NCBI GenBank assembly: GCA_009780015.1 | Contig: WRAW01000018.1 | Location: forward strand, 1-36,794 | Length of the DNA: 36,794 nucleotides | From: Defluviitaleaceae bacterium | Lineage (GTDB): Bacteria; Bacillota; Clostridia; Lachnospirales; WRAA01 | Direction of reading: 5' to 3' | Shown: positions 15,678 to 22,249 of the stretch, in pieces | How positions within the stretch are numbered: the stretch's first letter is position 1 | How the letters are laid out: each line of letters begins with the position of its first letter | The notes under the pieces: generated by a model | Told to the model about the DNA's origin: nothing | The model's database searches: none | What the model saw: only the letters and a program-made list of their open reading frames with translations | Position numbers and translations under genes: made by a program

Positions 15678-16364
15678 ATGCCGGTCGGAATTTTTGCTAG
15701 GCTTGAAAAACGTACCAATACAGCGGAAGCCTGTTTAGGAACTGCCGTAACTTATACGATAACAATCGAAAATATTACTACACAGCCACTTATGGATATC
15801 ATGTTCAGAGACGCGATTCCTCAAGGGCTTGGCTTCCAGCAGGGTAGTGTAATAATTGGCGGAATACCGTACGCAAATGCAAACCCATACCAAGGTTTCC
15901 CACTGCCCGACATCATGCCCGGAGATATGACAGAGGTTAGATTTACTGCTGAAGCAACCCATGTGCCATCTGACAATCCCGCCATAAACATTGCGAATAT
16001 TGAGTTCAGAACTTTCACAGACGATGGCGAACCAATTTCCGCAAGAGAAAATTCAAATCCCGTTCCGGTTATAATCAAGGACTGTGGATGTGATGAAGAT
16101 TCTTGTGAAAAAGCTATATGTAAAATATACACAATTTCTCTGCCGTTTACGGTTAAACCATTCATAAGGAGAAAGACACCCGAGATTATATGCTTTGGTG
16201 AAATGACGCTGAGTGAGGGACACGTGCCGTGTCCATACCCACCGCGTAATTTTGAGTATACGCTCACTCAAAGAGTCAGAGTTGAATTGCCGGTTGCCTT
16301 TGGTGCGGAGGTTTGTTACGAAGAGCCTTGTGCAGAAGATAACGGCGAATGCGAAGCGCCCTAA
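15678..16364 (+). CDS. DUF11-like domain protein with shared Cys-rich C-terminal domain
   Basis: About 228 residues. The N-terminal half (to about residue 115) looks like a DUF11-type beta-sandwich repeat as found in surface proteins: ACLGTAVTYTITIENITTQP, FRDAIPQGLGFQQGSV, then DIMPGDMTEVRFTAEA. After a CGCDEDSCEKAICK linker comes the same domain as in the preceding protein (SLPFTVKP through FGAEVCYEEPC). No secretion signal is visible, consistent with spore-surface assembly from the mother-cell cytoplasm, although that is inference. I choose ATG 15678, with GGAG nine bases upstream, over ATG 15663, which overlaps that site. The gene lies 35 bp after its partner and is probably co-transcribed. 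Confidence 0.75.
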   Translation: MPVGIFARLEKRTNTAEACLGTAVTYTITIENITTQPLMDIMFRDAIPQGLGFQQGSVIIGGIPYANANPYQGFPLPDIMPGDMTEVRFTAEATHVPSDNPAINIANIEFRTFTDDGEPISARENSNPVPVIIKDCGCDEDSCEKAICKIYTISLPFTVKPFIRRKTPEIICFGEMTLSEGHVPCPYPPRNFEYTLTQRVRVELPVAFGAEVCYEEPCAEDNGECEAP

Positions 16365-16478
16365 AATATCATTGATCCCGCTTGATTAAAGAATTTGGTA
16401 GACGCTGAAAAAGGGGAGGTAAAGATAATCCAACACAATCACTGACCTTACGGTTCAATAGTTGTCATAATTGTGTCA

Positions 16479-16507
16479 TTGACAGTAGATATCGCATATG
16501 TTATATT
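16479..16507 (+). promoter_or_regulatory. Sigma-A promoter of the NiCo-riboswitch/CDF unit
   Basis: TTGACA (16479-16484) and TATATT (16502-16507) are separated by 17 bp. The aptamer begins about 40 nt after the expected transcription start. Confidence 0.75.
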
Positions 16508-16551
16508 AACTGTAAACAGGTTGTTGCATTATACCAAATTAAATAATAAAA

Positions 16552-16666
16552 ACTGAGCAGGCGATAAACTCTTATGAGTTTGTGGGGCTGGGCCGCTATT
16601 ATGCGGCAGCGGGTTAGCGTAAAGCGTATCTGCGGGACAGTAATGTGTCCCGTAGATACGCTTTTA
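16552..16666 (+). promoter_or_regulatory. NiCo (cobalt/nickel) riboswitch with overlapping terminator
   Basis: The leader carries the conserved NiCo aptamer strings CTGAGCAGGC (16553-16562), GGGCTG (16575-16580), AGCGG (16598-16602) and GGGACAG (16634-16640), with hairpins between them in the expected places (about 16564-16583 and 16583-16599). The last conserved string is also the upper left arm of a 19-bp terminator stem, 16621-16639 with 16646-16664, followed by TTTT. Aptamer folding and terminator formation therefore exclude each other, so metal binding should allow read-through into the efflux gene. Recognition rests on the remembered aptamer consensus and on the cation-efflux gene directly downstream. 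Confidence 0.85.
16621..16666 (+). terminator. Riboswitch-controlled intrinsic terminator
   Basis: Arms 16621-16639 and 16646-16664 form a 19-bp stem with a single G-U pair and a 6-nt loop, running into TTTTATAT. It shares bases 16621-16640 with the 3' part of the NiCo aptamer. Confidence 0.85.
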
Positions 16667-16732
16667 TATGTGTTGAGGGATGTTATTATGCTGTGCAATG
16701 CCTAAACAACTTTAACACAGGGGGATAAGTTT

Positions 16733-17653
16733 ATGAAAAAGTCAAATGAACAGATTGCCTTAACCGTGGCTCGTAACAGCATTATTATTAACATAGTTTT
16801 ATCTGCTTTCAAGCTGTTTGCCGGAATAGTCGCTCAATCAGCCGCAATGATTTCCGACGCGGTACACTCTATAGCTGATTTAATAAGTACGGTAATTGTC
16901 ATAGTTGGTGTGAAGCTGGCAAACAAGAAGCCTGATAAGGAACATCCTTATGGACATGAACGGTTTGAGTGCGTGGCGACCTTGCTTCTAGGTATGCTTG
17001 TACTTGTTGTAGGAATCGGCATTGGCTTGGCCGGTGTGCAAAGGATAATCTCCGGCGATCTTAGCGCGTTAGCTGTGCCGGGTATCCTGGCTCTTGTGGC
17101 CGCCATTGTTTCAATTGGAGTTAAAGAAGCCGTATATTGGTATGTACGTGCCGTCGCAAAGAAAATAGATTCAAGCGCGCTCATGGCTGACGCATGGCAT
17201 AGCCGAGTGGATGGGTTGTCGTCTATCGGCAGCTTTATAGGTATTCTTGGCGCTCGGCTTGGCTTTCCCATACTTGACTCCATTGCGGCGCTTGTAATTT
17301 GTGTATTTATAATCAAGACAGCTATCAGCATTATGCTTGGTGCAATTGGACAAATGACGGACAGGGCTTGTGATGATGAAACGGTAAACGAAATGCGCAA
17401 GATTATTCTAGCCCAGGATTCGGTGGATGGTATAGACCAGTTAAAGACACGGGTTTTTGGAAACAGGATTTATATTGATGTTGATATCTGCGTTAACTCA
17501 TCTACTATCTTGAGCGATGCCCACAACACAGCCCAAAAGGTGCATGACGCAATTGAGGAGCAGTTCCCAAAGGTAAAGCATTGTATGGTTCATGTAAACC
17601 CTACTATCTGCCCAATCTATGAAAAAAGCAAAAACGGTTTGACAGTTGAATAG
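16733..17653 (+). CDS. Cation diffusion facilitator family transporter (likely Co/Ni efflux)
   Basis: A 306-residue CDF protein: six hydrophobic segments in the first 215 residues and a C-terminal ferredoxin-like cytoplasmic domain. The two metal-site motifs are HSIAD (His45, Asp49) in TM2 and HSRVD (His156, Asp160) in TM5, the HxxxD/HxxxD arrangement of zinc/cobalt-type exporters. The HPYGHERFE sequence after TM2 is a family hallmark. It should export divalent metal in exchange for protons. The NiCo riboswitch in its leader suggests cobalt or nickel as the inducing metal. The ribosome binding site is AGGGGGA. The next gene is a convergent metalloregulator behind a shared terminator. Confidence 0.93.
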   Translation: MKKSNEQIALTVARNSIIINIVLSAFKLFAGIVAQSAAMISDAVHSIADLISTVIVIVGVKLANKKPDKEHPYGHERFECVATLLLGMLVLVVGIGIGLAGVQRIISGDLSALAVPGILALVAAIVSIGVKEAVYWYVRAVAKKIDSSALMADAWHSRVDGLSSIGSFIGILGARLGFPILDSIAALVICVFIIKTAISIMLGAIGQMTDRACDDETVNEMRKIILAQDSVDGIDQLKTRVFGNRIYIDVDICVNSSTILSDAHNTAQKVHDAIEEQFPKVKHCMVHVNPTICPIYEKSKNGLTVE

Positions 17654-17798
17654 GTAAAGTGCTGCCGGTAAAAATTACTTAGGCGCTCAAAACTTTTTTT
17701 GCTGATGTCATATTCGATTTTTACAGACATTGGCGTGTATTGTTAGGCTTCTCTTTCCCAACAATAGCGGATTACCCAAGTTAACTTGTTCAAAACAC

Positions 17799-17838
17799 AA
17801 AAATATCCGACGGAGCAAACAGCCTGTTGGGTATTTTT
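17799..17838. terminator. Bidirectional terminator between the CDF gene and the DtxR-type gene
   Basis: Arms 17799-17811 and 17826-17838 pair over 13 positions with two wobbles. One side ends in TTTTT and the other begins with AAAAA, so it can stop both converging transcripts. Confidence 0.75.
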
Positions 17839-17853
17839 GTATTCACTTCGTTA

Positions 17854-18273
17854 CTATGTTAATTTATCTAACAATCTTTCAATGTTCAGTATCGTTTCTT
17901 CATTGAAAAAATGCTCAATCTTTTCAACCTGCTCCAGTTCATTCTGAGATTGATTTACATAACATAAAAATTTGTGGAGGGCGTCATGCCTGAATACCAA
18001 ATACCTTCCAAGTTCTTCCCCTGTGTCCGTAAGCTTGATGTATCCGTATTTTTCAGACGCAACCAATCCCTGTTTTTTTAGATTGCCTACCATCTTTGTT
18101 GCGGATGAAGGTTTGACGTTCAGGTTATCGGCAAGCGCTCCAATCCTCACTACTTCACCGCTGGAGTGTATTCTGTAAATCATCTCCAGATAATCCTCCA
18201 TACATGCTGTGATTGCGTTGTCGTCTAGCAAAGCGTAACCTTTTAAGGTATAAAATTTATTGTTTTCCGACAT
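17854..18273 (-). CDS. DtxR/MntR-family metal-dependent transcriptional regulator
   Basis: About 139 residues: an N-terminal winged helix with EDYLEMIYRI, then RIGALADNLNVKPSSATKMVGNLKKQGLV, the helix-turn-helix of the DtxR family, and a C-terminal dimerisation/metal-binding helical domain (FRHDALHKFL, EQVEKIEHFF) with His and Glu ligand candidates. No SH3-like third domain is present, so the protein is MntR-sized. It should repress or activate metal transport genes when loaded with Mn(II) or Fe(II). It is divergent from the MntP-like gene and shares a 210-bp control region with it. ATG 18273 follows GGAGG; upstream in-frame codons are less likely. Confidence 0.9.
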   Translation of the reverse strand: MSENNKFYTLKGYALLDDNAITACMEDYLEMIYRIHSSGEVVRIGALADNLNVKPSSATKMVGNLKKQGLVASEKYGYIKLTDTGEELGRYLVFRHDALHKFLCYVNQSQNELEQVEKIEHFFNEETILNIERLLDKLT

Positions 18274-18352
18274 GTTATACCTCCATCTCAAGAAAAGTTT
18301 GATAATTTATTGTATTGTCCGAATTTTCGTATTAAAGTGGTGAAATCGTTAT

Positions 18353-18382
18353 ATTATACCACGTGAAACCTCGTTTGGACAA
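18353..18382 (-). promoter_or_regulatory. Promoter of the DtxR-type regulator gene
   Basis: On the minus strand TTGTCC (18382-18377), an 18-bp spacer and TATAAT (18358-18353), about 80 bp before ATG 18273. Confidence 0.65.
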
Positions 18383-18396
18383 CCTTAAAAAAATAC

Positions 18397-18464
18397 TTGC
18401 ATAACGATTTAAGAGATGATATAATATTTTAGCCTAGGGAAAAATATTTTCTTGAAGCTAAAAT
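18397..18464 (+). promoter_or_regulatory. Promoter and probable operator of the MntP-like gene
   Basis: TTGCAT (18397-18402), 17 bp, TATAAT (18420-18425). Starting at the next base, an inverted repeat ATTTTAGC (18426-18433) / GCTAAAAT (18457-18464) brackets the transcription start, with an inner A/T-rich near-palindrome (18440-18451). A regulator bound here would block initiation; the divergent DtxR-type protein is the obvious candidate. Confidence 0.65.
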
Positions 18465-18483
18465 AATTCTGGGGGCTTGATTC

Positions 18484-19059
18484 ATGTTAATGTCTATTGT
18501 ATCAGGGCTTGTTGTGTCGGTGGATGCACTTTTTATCGGGTTTTCACTTGGCTTGCAACAAAGATGCAAGTTTTGGTATATCCACGCTATTCACGCATTT
18601 ATGTTTGTGCTGTGTATTATCGGTTTTTTTGTCGCCGGGCAAATATACGATCTTATTCCTATCGACCCTGACTATGTTGTAGGCTTTGCGTTTATTGCCC
18701 TTGGACTTTGGACTATCTTGCATTATTTTGTATCTAAACGTATAAAAGAACGCAAAGGAACCTCGGAAGAAGTGAGCGTCTCTATAAAATCAATTGCCCT
18801 TGTCGGGCTGGTAATGAGTCTCGAGGCAATGTTAATAACTATGGGAATCACTCTTGTTTTCCTTCCACACTCAACTATAATCATCCCCATTATAGTTGCT
18901 TTTGCACATTTTGTATACTCTACAGCCACATTTCACCTGGCCAGGACAAAACGAATAAAGCAAATCCCAGAGACTTTGACTCATGTTATTTCCGGGTCTG
19001 CTCTTATAATTTATGGACTACTGGCGCTTTTTGTAGAGATAGATGATATATTTCTTTAA
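18484..19059 (+). CDS. MntP/YtaF-like membrane protein, putative manganese efflux
   Basis: A 191-residue protein with six hydrophobic segments in two related halves, each starting with a motif of the form (V/L)S(V/L)(D/E)A (SVDALFIGFSLGL near residue 13, SLEAMLITMGITL near residue 118). This is the architecture of the MntP/DUF204 efflux family; acidic residues in these helices are important for Mn export in characterised members. It is divergent enough that a YtaF-like sporulation membrane protein is an alternative. Location opposite a DtxR/MntR-type regulator supports manganese efflux. A GGGGG-rich ribosome binding site lies about nine bases before the start. Confidence 0.8.
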   Translation: MLMSIVSGLVVSVDALFIGFSLGLQQRCKFWYIHAIHAFMFVLCIIGFFVAGQIYDLIPIDPDYVVGFAFIALGLWTILHYFVSKRIKERKGTSEEVSVSIKSIALVGLVMSLEAMLITMGITLVFLPHSTIIIPIIVAFAHFVYSTATFHLARTKRIKQIPETLTHVISGSALIIYGLLALFVEIDDIFL

Positions 19060-19105
19060 AGTATGGAAAACGTTTTCCGCACTCTATCACAGTTAAGGAT
19101 CGATT

Positions 19106-19140
19106 AATCATGACCGCCGGCTCAGTCGGTGGTCATGATT
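19106..19140. terminator. Strong hairpin after the MntP-like gene
   Basis: Arms 19106-19119 and 19127-19140 form a 14-bp stem with one wobble and a 7-nt loop. It lacks a T-run, so termination is possible but not certain. It lies between two converging genes. Confidence 0.5.
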
Positions 19141-19178
19141 CCCGATACTTGCGCCTGTCTTTTAACCTCATTTCATAC

Positions 19179-19775
19179 TTAGTAATTTTCTGGATTTATA
19201 AGCCAGGTTTTGAGCGTCTTTTGTTTGTTCTTTAACATGACTAACGCTTTCCCAGCCCGTACTTCCCGCGTGGTTTTCTGCTTCGCCCCTCCGACCCAAT
19301 CGCAATACCCGCGCTTATATCCGTCTGAAAGGCTCTCCCAAAAGGCTGCCGCTTCACCCTCGTCTTTCAATGCGCTTGTCAATTCATCCGGCACAATAAC
19401 CGCGCGAGGCTCTGAGTCCGCTGGTTTTTTATTGGCCTGCTCATTGACCCTAAACTGTACGATTTCACGGATTAAGTCAAACGGCAGCGGTTTGTTAAGA
19501 GGAAATTGTATCGCGCCCTTGGTTGTCTTATAGCCGGATAATTTATCCTGAAAAGCAATAACGCCTTCCGGCTGGGGGTAAAATCCGATATGTTTTGCAA
19601 ATCCCGCAAAGTGAACCAGCCATTTACCGTTCAAATCATAAGTAGGCATCCTCATACATATCCGCTCCTCAGCTTGCGGCGCAATCTCTCGGATAATTTT
19701 ACGGATCGCGGTTAATTTCTCCTGTACATCAGCAGGAAAATTACTGATATAAGCGTCTATTTCATTCATTTTCAC
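19179..19775 (-). CDS. DUF1801 / YdeI-OmdA-like protein
   Basis: A 198-residue cytoplasmic protein with two parts. Residues 1-110 match the DUF1801 fold (IDAYISNFPADVQEKLTAIR, ICMRMPTYDLNGKWLVHFAG, then HIGFYPQPEGVIAF). Residues 130-190 match the YdeI/OmdA-type segment (LKDEGEAAAFWESLSDGYKR, then YCDWVGGAKQKTTREVRAGK). These domains often occur together in small stress-related proteins of unknown mechanism. It is a single gene with its own upstream gap and no obvious operon partner. ATG 19775 or the second Met two codons later may be used. Confidence 0.85.
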   Translation of the reverse strand: MKMNEIDAYISNFPADVQEKLTAIRKIIREIAPQAEERICMRMPTYDLNGKWLVHFAGFAKHIGFYPQPEGVIAFQDKLSGYKTTKGAIQFPLNKPLPFDLIREIVQFRVNEQANKKPADSEPRAVIVPDELTSALKDEGEAAAFWESLSDGYKRGYCDWVGGAKQKTTREVRAGKALVMLKNKQKTLKTWLINPENY

Positions 19776-19875
19776 ACCACCACAATATAGTTGTTTGCAT
19801 TATAACACAAAACGCCGCAAATTCCTTCATATTTTTTATAAAATGCTAATCAGCCGGTAATCTTTGTACTATAAT

Positions 19876-20679
19876 TTATAAGATTCCCCATTTTGATCCA
19901 TGCTCCAGCATAACTGCGCGGATGATTTTAAGCGCTTTTTCGTCTATGCCATTCAACATTGACAGTTCACGTTCGCTTATGGTTTGCAAGGCGTTAAGAG
20001 TTTTAAAATCCAAGCTCAGTATGGCTGCCCTCGCATCCGGCTCCAAGCGATTTAATAAAGCGTTGATGGGGGCAGGGATATGACGTTTCTTAGGCGGAAA
20101 TATTTTGTCAAACTCTAAAGCGTCGTCTTGTTTCAAGGTATCATATACAGGGTCAAGGTAGTACTTCCCTTGTATTCCGTCCAAGGAACCATCGTATAAC
20201 GGATACACCATAAAGGGGTCAAATACTTTGCCGTCGGAGGTTGTTATGCCAAACCTGCTTGCCCGTTGGAAACCCACACGGGTATAATAGTCGGGATGAC
20301 CAAAGATAATAACGGCACGGTAGCCCATTCGTCTCGCTTCTCCGAAAGTGTGAAGCATAAGCGCTTTGCCGATGCCTCTATGCTGGTAGCTGGGGTGAAC
20401 GGAAAGAGGGCCAAAGGTTAGCATCGTATGTTCCTTTTGACTTTCATCCACTATTTTGCCGGTGGTATAGATGATATGTCCAACCAGCTTATTGTTTTGT
20501 TCGGCTACGTAGTCCAACTCCGGCACAAAGGATGGACATTCGCGCAGTCTGCGTACTAACAAATGCTCGTCACAGATTTGTTGGTCGCTGTACCAAAACA
20601 ATTTCCAAAATGCCTCGCGGGTTAACTCTTCAACACTATAGTAATCACGAGGGGTTTCCAGTCTAAGACTGATACTCAT
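19876..20679 (-). CDS. GNAT-family N-acetyltransferase with C-terminal helical extension
   Basis: A 267-residue protein. Residues 1-170 are a GNAT domain: the acetyl-CoA pyrophosphate loop is in HPSYQHRGIGKALMLHTFGEA (about residues 113-133), followed by YRAVIIFGHPDYYTRVGFQRAS, as in YhbS-like acetyltransferases. Residues 195-267 add a mainly helical segment containing two short repeats (RAAILSLDFKTLNAL, then LNGIDEKALKIIRAV), reminiscent of helix-hairpin-helix units. The acceptor is unknown. The ribosome binding site AAGGA lies 8 bp before ATG 20679. A 31-codon frame directly upstream (20687-20782) may be a small leader gene but lacks a ribosome binding site. Confidence 0.88.
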   Translation of the reverse strand: MSISLRLETPRDYYSVEELTREAFWKLFWYSDQQICDEHLLVRRLRECPSFVPELDYVAEQNNKLVGHIIYTTGKIVDESQKEHTMLTFGPLSVHPSYQHRGIGKALMLHTFGEARRMGYRAVIIFGHPDYYTRVGFQRASRFGITTSDGKVFDPFMVYPLYDGSLDGIQGKYYLDPVYDTLKQDDALEFDKIFPPKKRHIPAPINALLNRLEPDARAAILSLDFKTLNALQTISERELSMLNGIDEKALKIIRAVMLEHGSKWGIL

Positions 20680-20819
20680 GGAGCAATCATCCTTTCATTT
20701 CATATTTTCGGCAATCGAATGGAACGTCAATAAAGCATTCCGCATTATCAGGTTCTAATATCATACAACTATATCTTGCCATCGTTATTGTAACATGATA
20801 AACTCTGTTTAGGAAATTA

Positions 20820-20980
20820 TTTTGCGCGGCGGCTATGGAGTTTGTGAGCAGAGGACAGATGAGGCGGCACCCCATATCGATGTGCCGAACGGCGAAGGTG
20901 ATCTGGCCGCGACACCGTCATAAAGCTTGATTTCGGGTTTGGCTTGAATGCGTATAAAAACTATGAACACAGGTTCTAAG
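20820..20980 (+). other. Gene-less stretch with possible coding remnant
   Basis: The segment contains peptide-like fragments in different frames: one ending PHIDVPNGEGDLAATPS at 20922-20924, and another ending KLDFGFGLNAYKNYEHRF with its stop at 20977-20979. Each is closed by stops and neither has a start. It may be the frameshifted remnant of a gene whose 3' end abuts the serine hydrolase gene, or chance. A small hairpin is formed by CGGCAC/GTGCCG near 20870-20890. Confidence 0.25.
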
Positions 20981-21001
20981 GAATGGAGTTGGCAAAAGAG
21001 T

Positions 21002-21955
21002 ATGGAAAAACTTCTCGACAGCTTTATTAGCTCGATAAAAGAGGAGAATCTCACCGTGCTGTATGCACAGATCAGACAGCACGGCGAGGTTACGGATTCA
21101 TGGTCGCGTTTTGAGGCCAAGGAAAGCCGGCTAACCGGCTTTCGCGGAGTTTCCCGCTTCGAGTCATACTCCACGGCTAAGAGCTTCTCAGCCGTTGGCG
21201 CTGGTATAGCGCTGGACGAAGGTTTGATTCGTATGGACGAAAAGGTGGCCGACAGCTTCCCGGATTGTGTCTACGATGTAACCAACCCTTACGCACTGGA
21301 TATTACGGTACGGGACATGCTGCTTATGTCGGCCGGCGTAGAGAAACCCATGTTTTTCCGAGACAGCCCTGAACGGGCGACCGTGCGTAACTGGCCTCGA
21401 TACTTCTACGAACAAAGTGTATTCCTGCGGCCTCCTGGCGAAAAGTTCCTATACAACAATGCCGACACTTACATGCTGGGATGCCTTGTGGAGCGCAAAG
21501 CCGGCGTAAATCTGCTGGAATATATGCGGTATCGGCTGTTTGAACCGCTGGGGATCGGAAACCCGGATATGACCTCCTGCCCCTTAGGTCATACTGTGGC
21601 GGCTAACGGTATGGCCATCAACATTGACGAGATGGGCCGTTTTTGTGAAATGATGCTCCGCGGCGGAGTTTACAACGGGAAGCGTATTGTGTCGGAGGAA
21701 TTTTGTAAAGCGGCGCTGGCTCCGCAGATTAAGACCGACGTACCGCTGTTCGTTACAAAAGGCGGCGGCTCATTTGACTATGGTTATCATTTCTGGGTGG
21801 ATACGGAGAATAACGTAAGCTTTCTCAATGGAATATTAGGTCAGCGCTGCGTCATCATTCCAGAAAAAGATGCCGCTGCTATGGTCCTGTCGCTGGAGCA
21901 AAACGAACAGCGCCTCAGTGAATTATTCTGGGATCAGGTTGTATTGGCGATATAG
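21002..21955 (+). CDS. Beta-lactamase-fold serine hydrolase (class C / AmpH-like)
   Basis: About 317 residues of the penicillin-binding-protein/beta-lactamase family. The nucleophile motif SxxK is in SYSTAKSFSAVGAGIALDEG, and the Tyr-x-Asn-like motif is in FLYNNADTYMLGCLVE. A GGGSFDYGYHFWV stretch near the C-terminus occupies the place of the KTG region. No signal peptide is present, so the enzyme is probably cytoplasmic and more likely an esterase or peptidase than an antibiotic-resistance enzyme. ATG 21002 agrees with where family homology begins (MEKLLDSFI). Earlier in-frame ATGs at 20948 and 20963 are possible but read through the preceding remnant. Confidence 0.85.
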   Translation: MEKLLDSFISSIKEENLTVLYAQIRQHGEVTDSWSRFEAKESRLTGFRGVSRFESYSTAKSFSAVGAGIALDEGLIRMDEKVADSFPDCVYDVTNPYALDITVRDMLLMSAGVEKPMFFRDSPERATVRNWPRYFYEQSVFLRPPGEKFLYNNADTYMLGCLVERKAGVNLLEYMRYRLFEPLGIGNPDMTSCPLGHTVAANGMAINIDEMGRFCEMMLRGGVYNGKRIVSEEFCKAALAPQIKTDVPLFVTKGGGSFDYGYHFWVDTENNVSFLNGILGQRCVIIPEKDAAAMVLSLEQNEQRLSELFWDQVVLAI

Positions 21956-21987
21956 CATAGAGATATGAGCCTTGGGTCTAAATTTGC

Positions 21988-22173
21988 TTGAAATTACCGA
22001 AAGTTTTGTGCTATACTATTGTGTGGCCGTATGCTCAAATAAGCGAAAGGAGCTAGTATCCTCAACTTACATGTAATTTGATAACTCGGCAGATCGTTTT
22101 ATTTAATTTAAAGGGAAGCAAAAAATGGAGGGGCTAAATAGTATCTTGCAGCAGATAATATAAAGAGTATAAT
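21988..22173 (+). promoter_or_regulatory. Two candidate promoters upstream of the chemoreceptor gene
   Basis: P1 is TTGAAA (21988-21993), 18 bp, TATACT (22012-22017). P2 is TTGCAG (22146-22151), 16 bp, TATAAT (22168-22173). Otherwise 21956-22249 is AT-rich with no convincing gene; a 12-codon frame at 22125-22163 has a ribosome binding site but no other support. Confidence 0.5.
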
Positions 22174-22249
22174 CACGACATGGTGAAAAATTTAATGGAA
22201 TATTTTAAATATTGTATTATCAAATTCGTAAATGGAAGGATATTTTTTT

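Noticed and set aside
16552-16666. yybP-ykoY manganese riboswitch
   Set aside because: The conserved strings and junction order match the NiCo aptamer, not yybP-ykoY.
20687-20782. 31-codon minus-strand frame directly upstream of the acetyltransferase
   Set aside because: Peptide looks plausible but has no ribosome binding site; kept only as a remark under the acetyltransferase.
22125-22163. 12-codon frame with a ribosome binding site before the chemoreceptor
   Set aside because: Too short to support and without a recognisable role; P2 overlaps its end.
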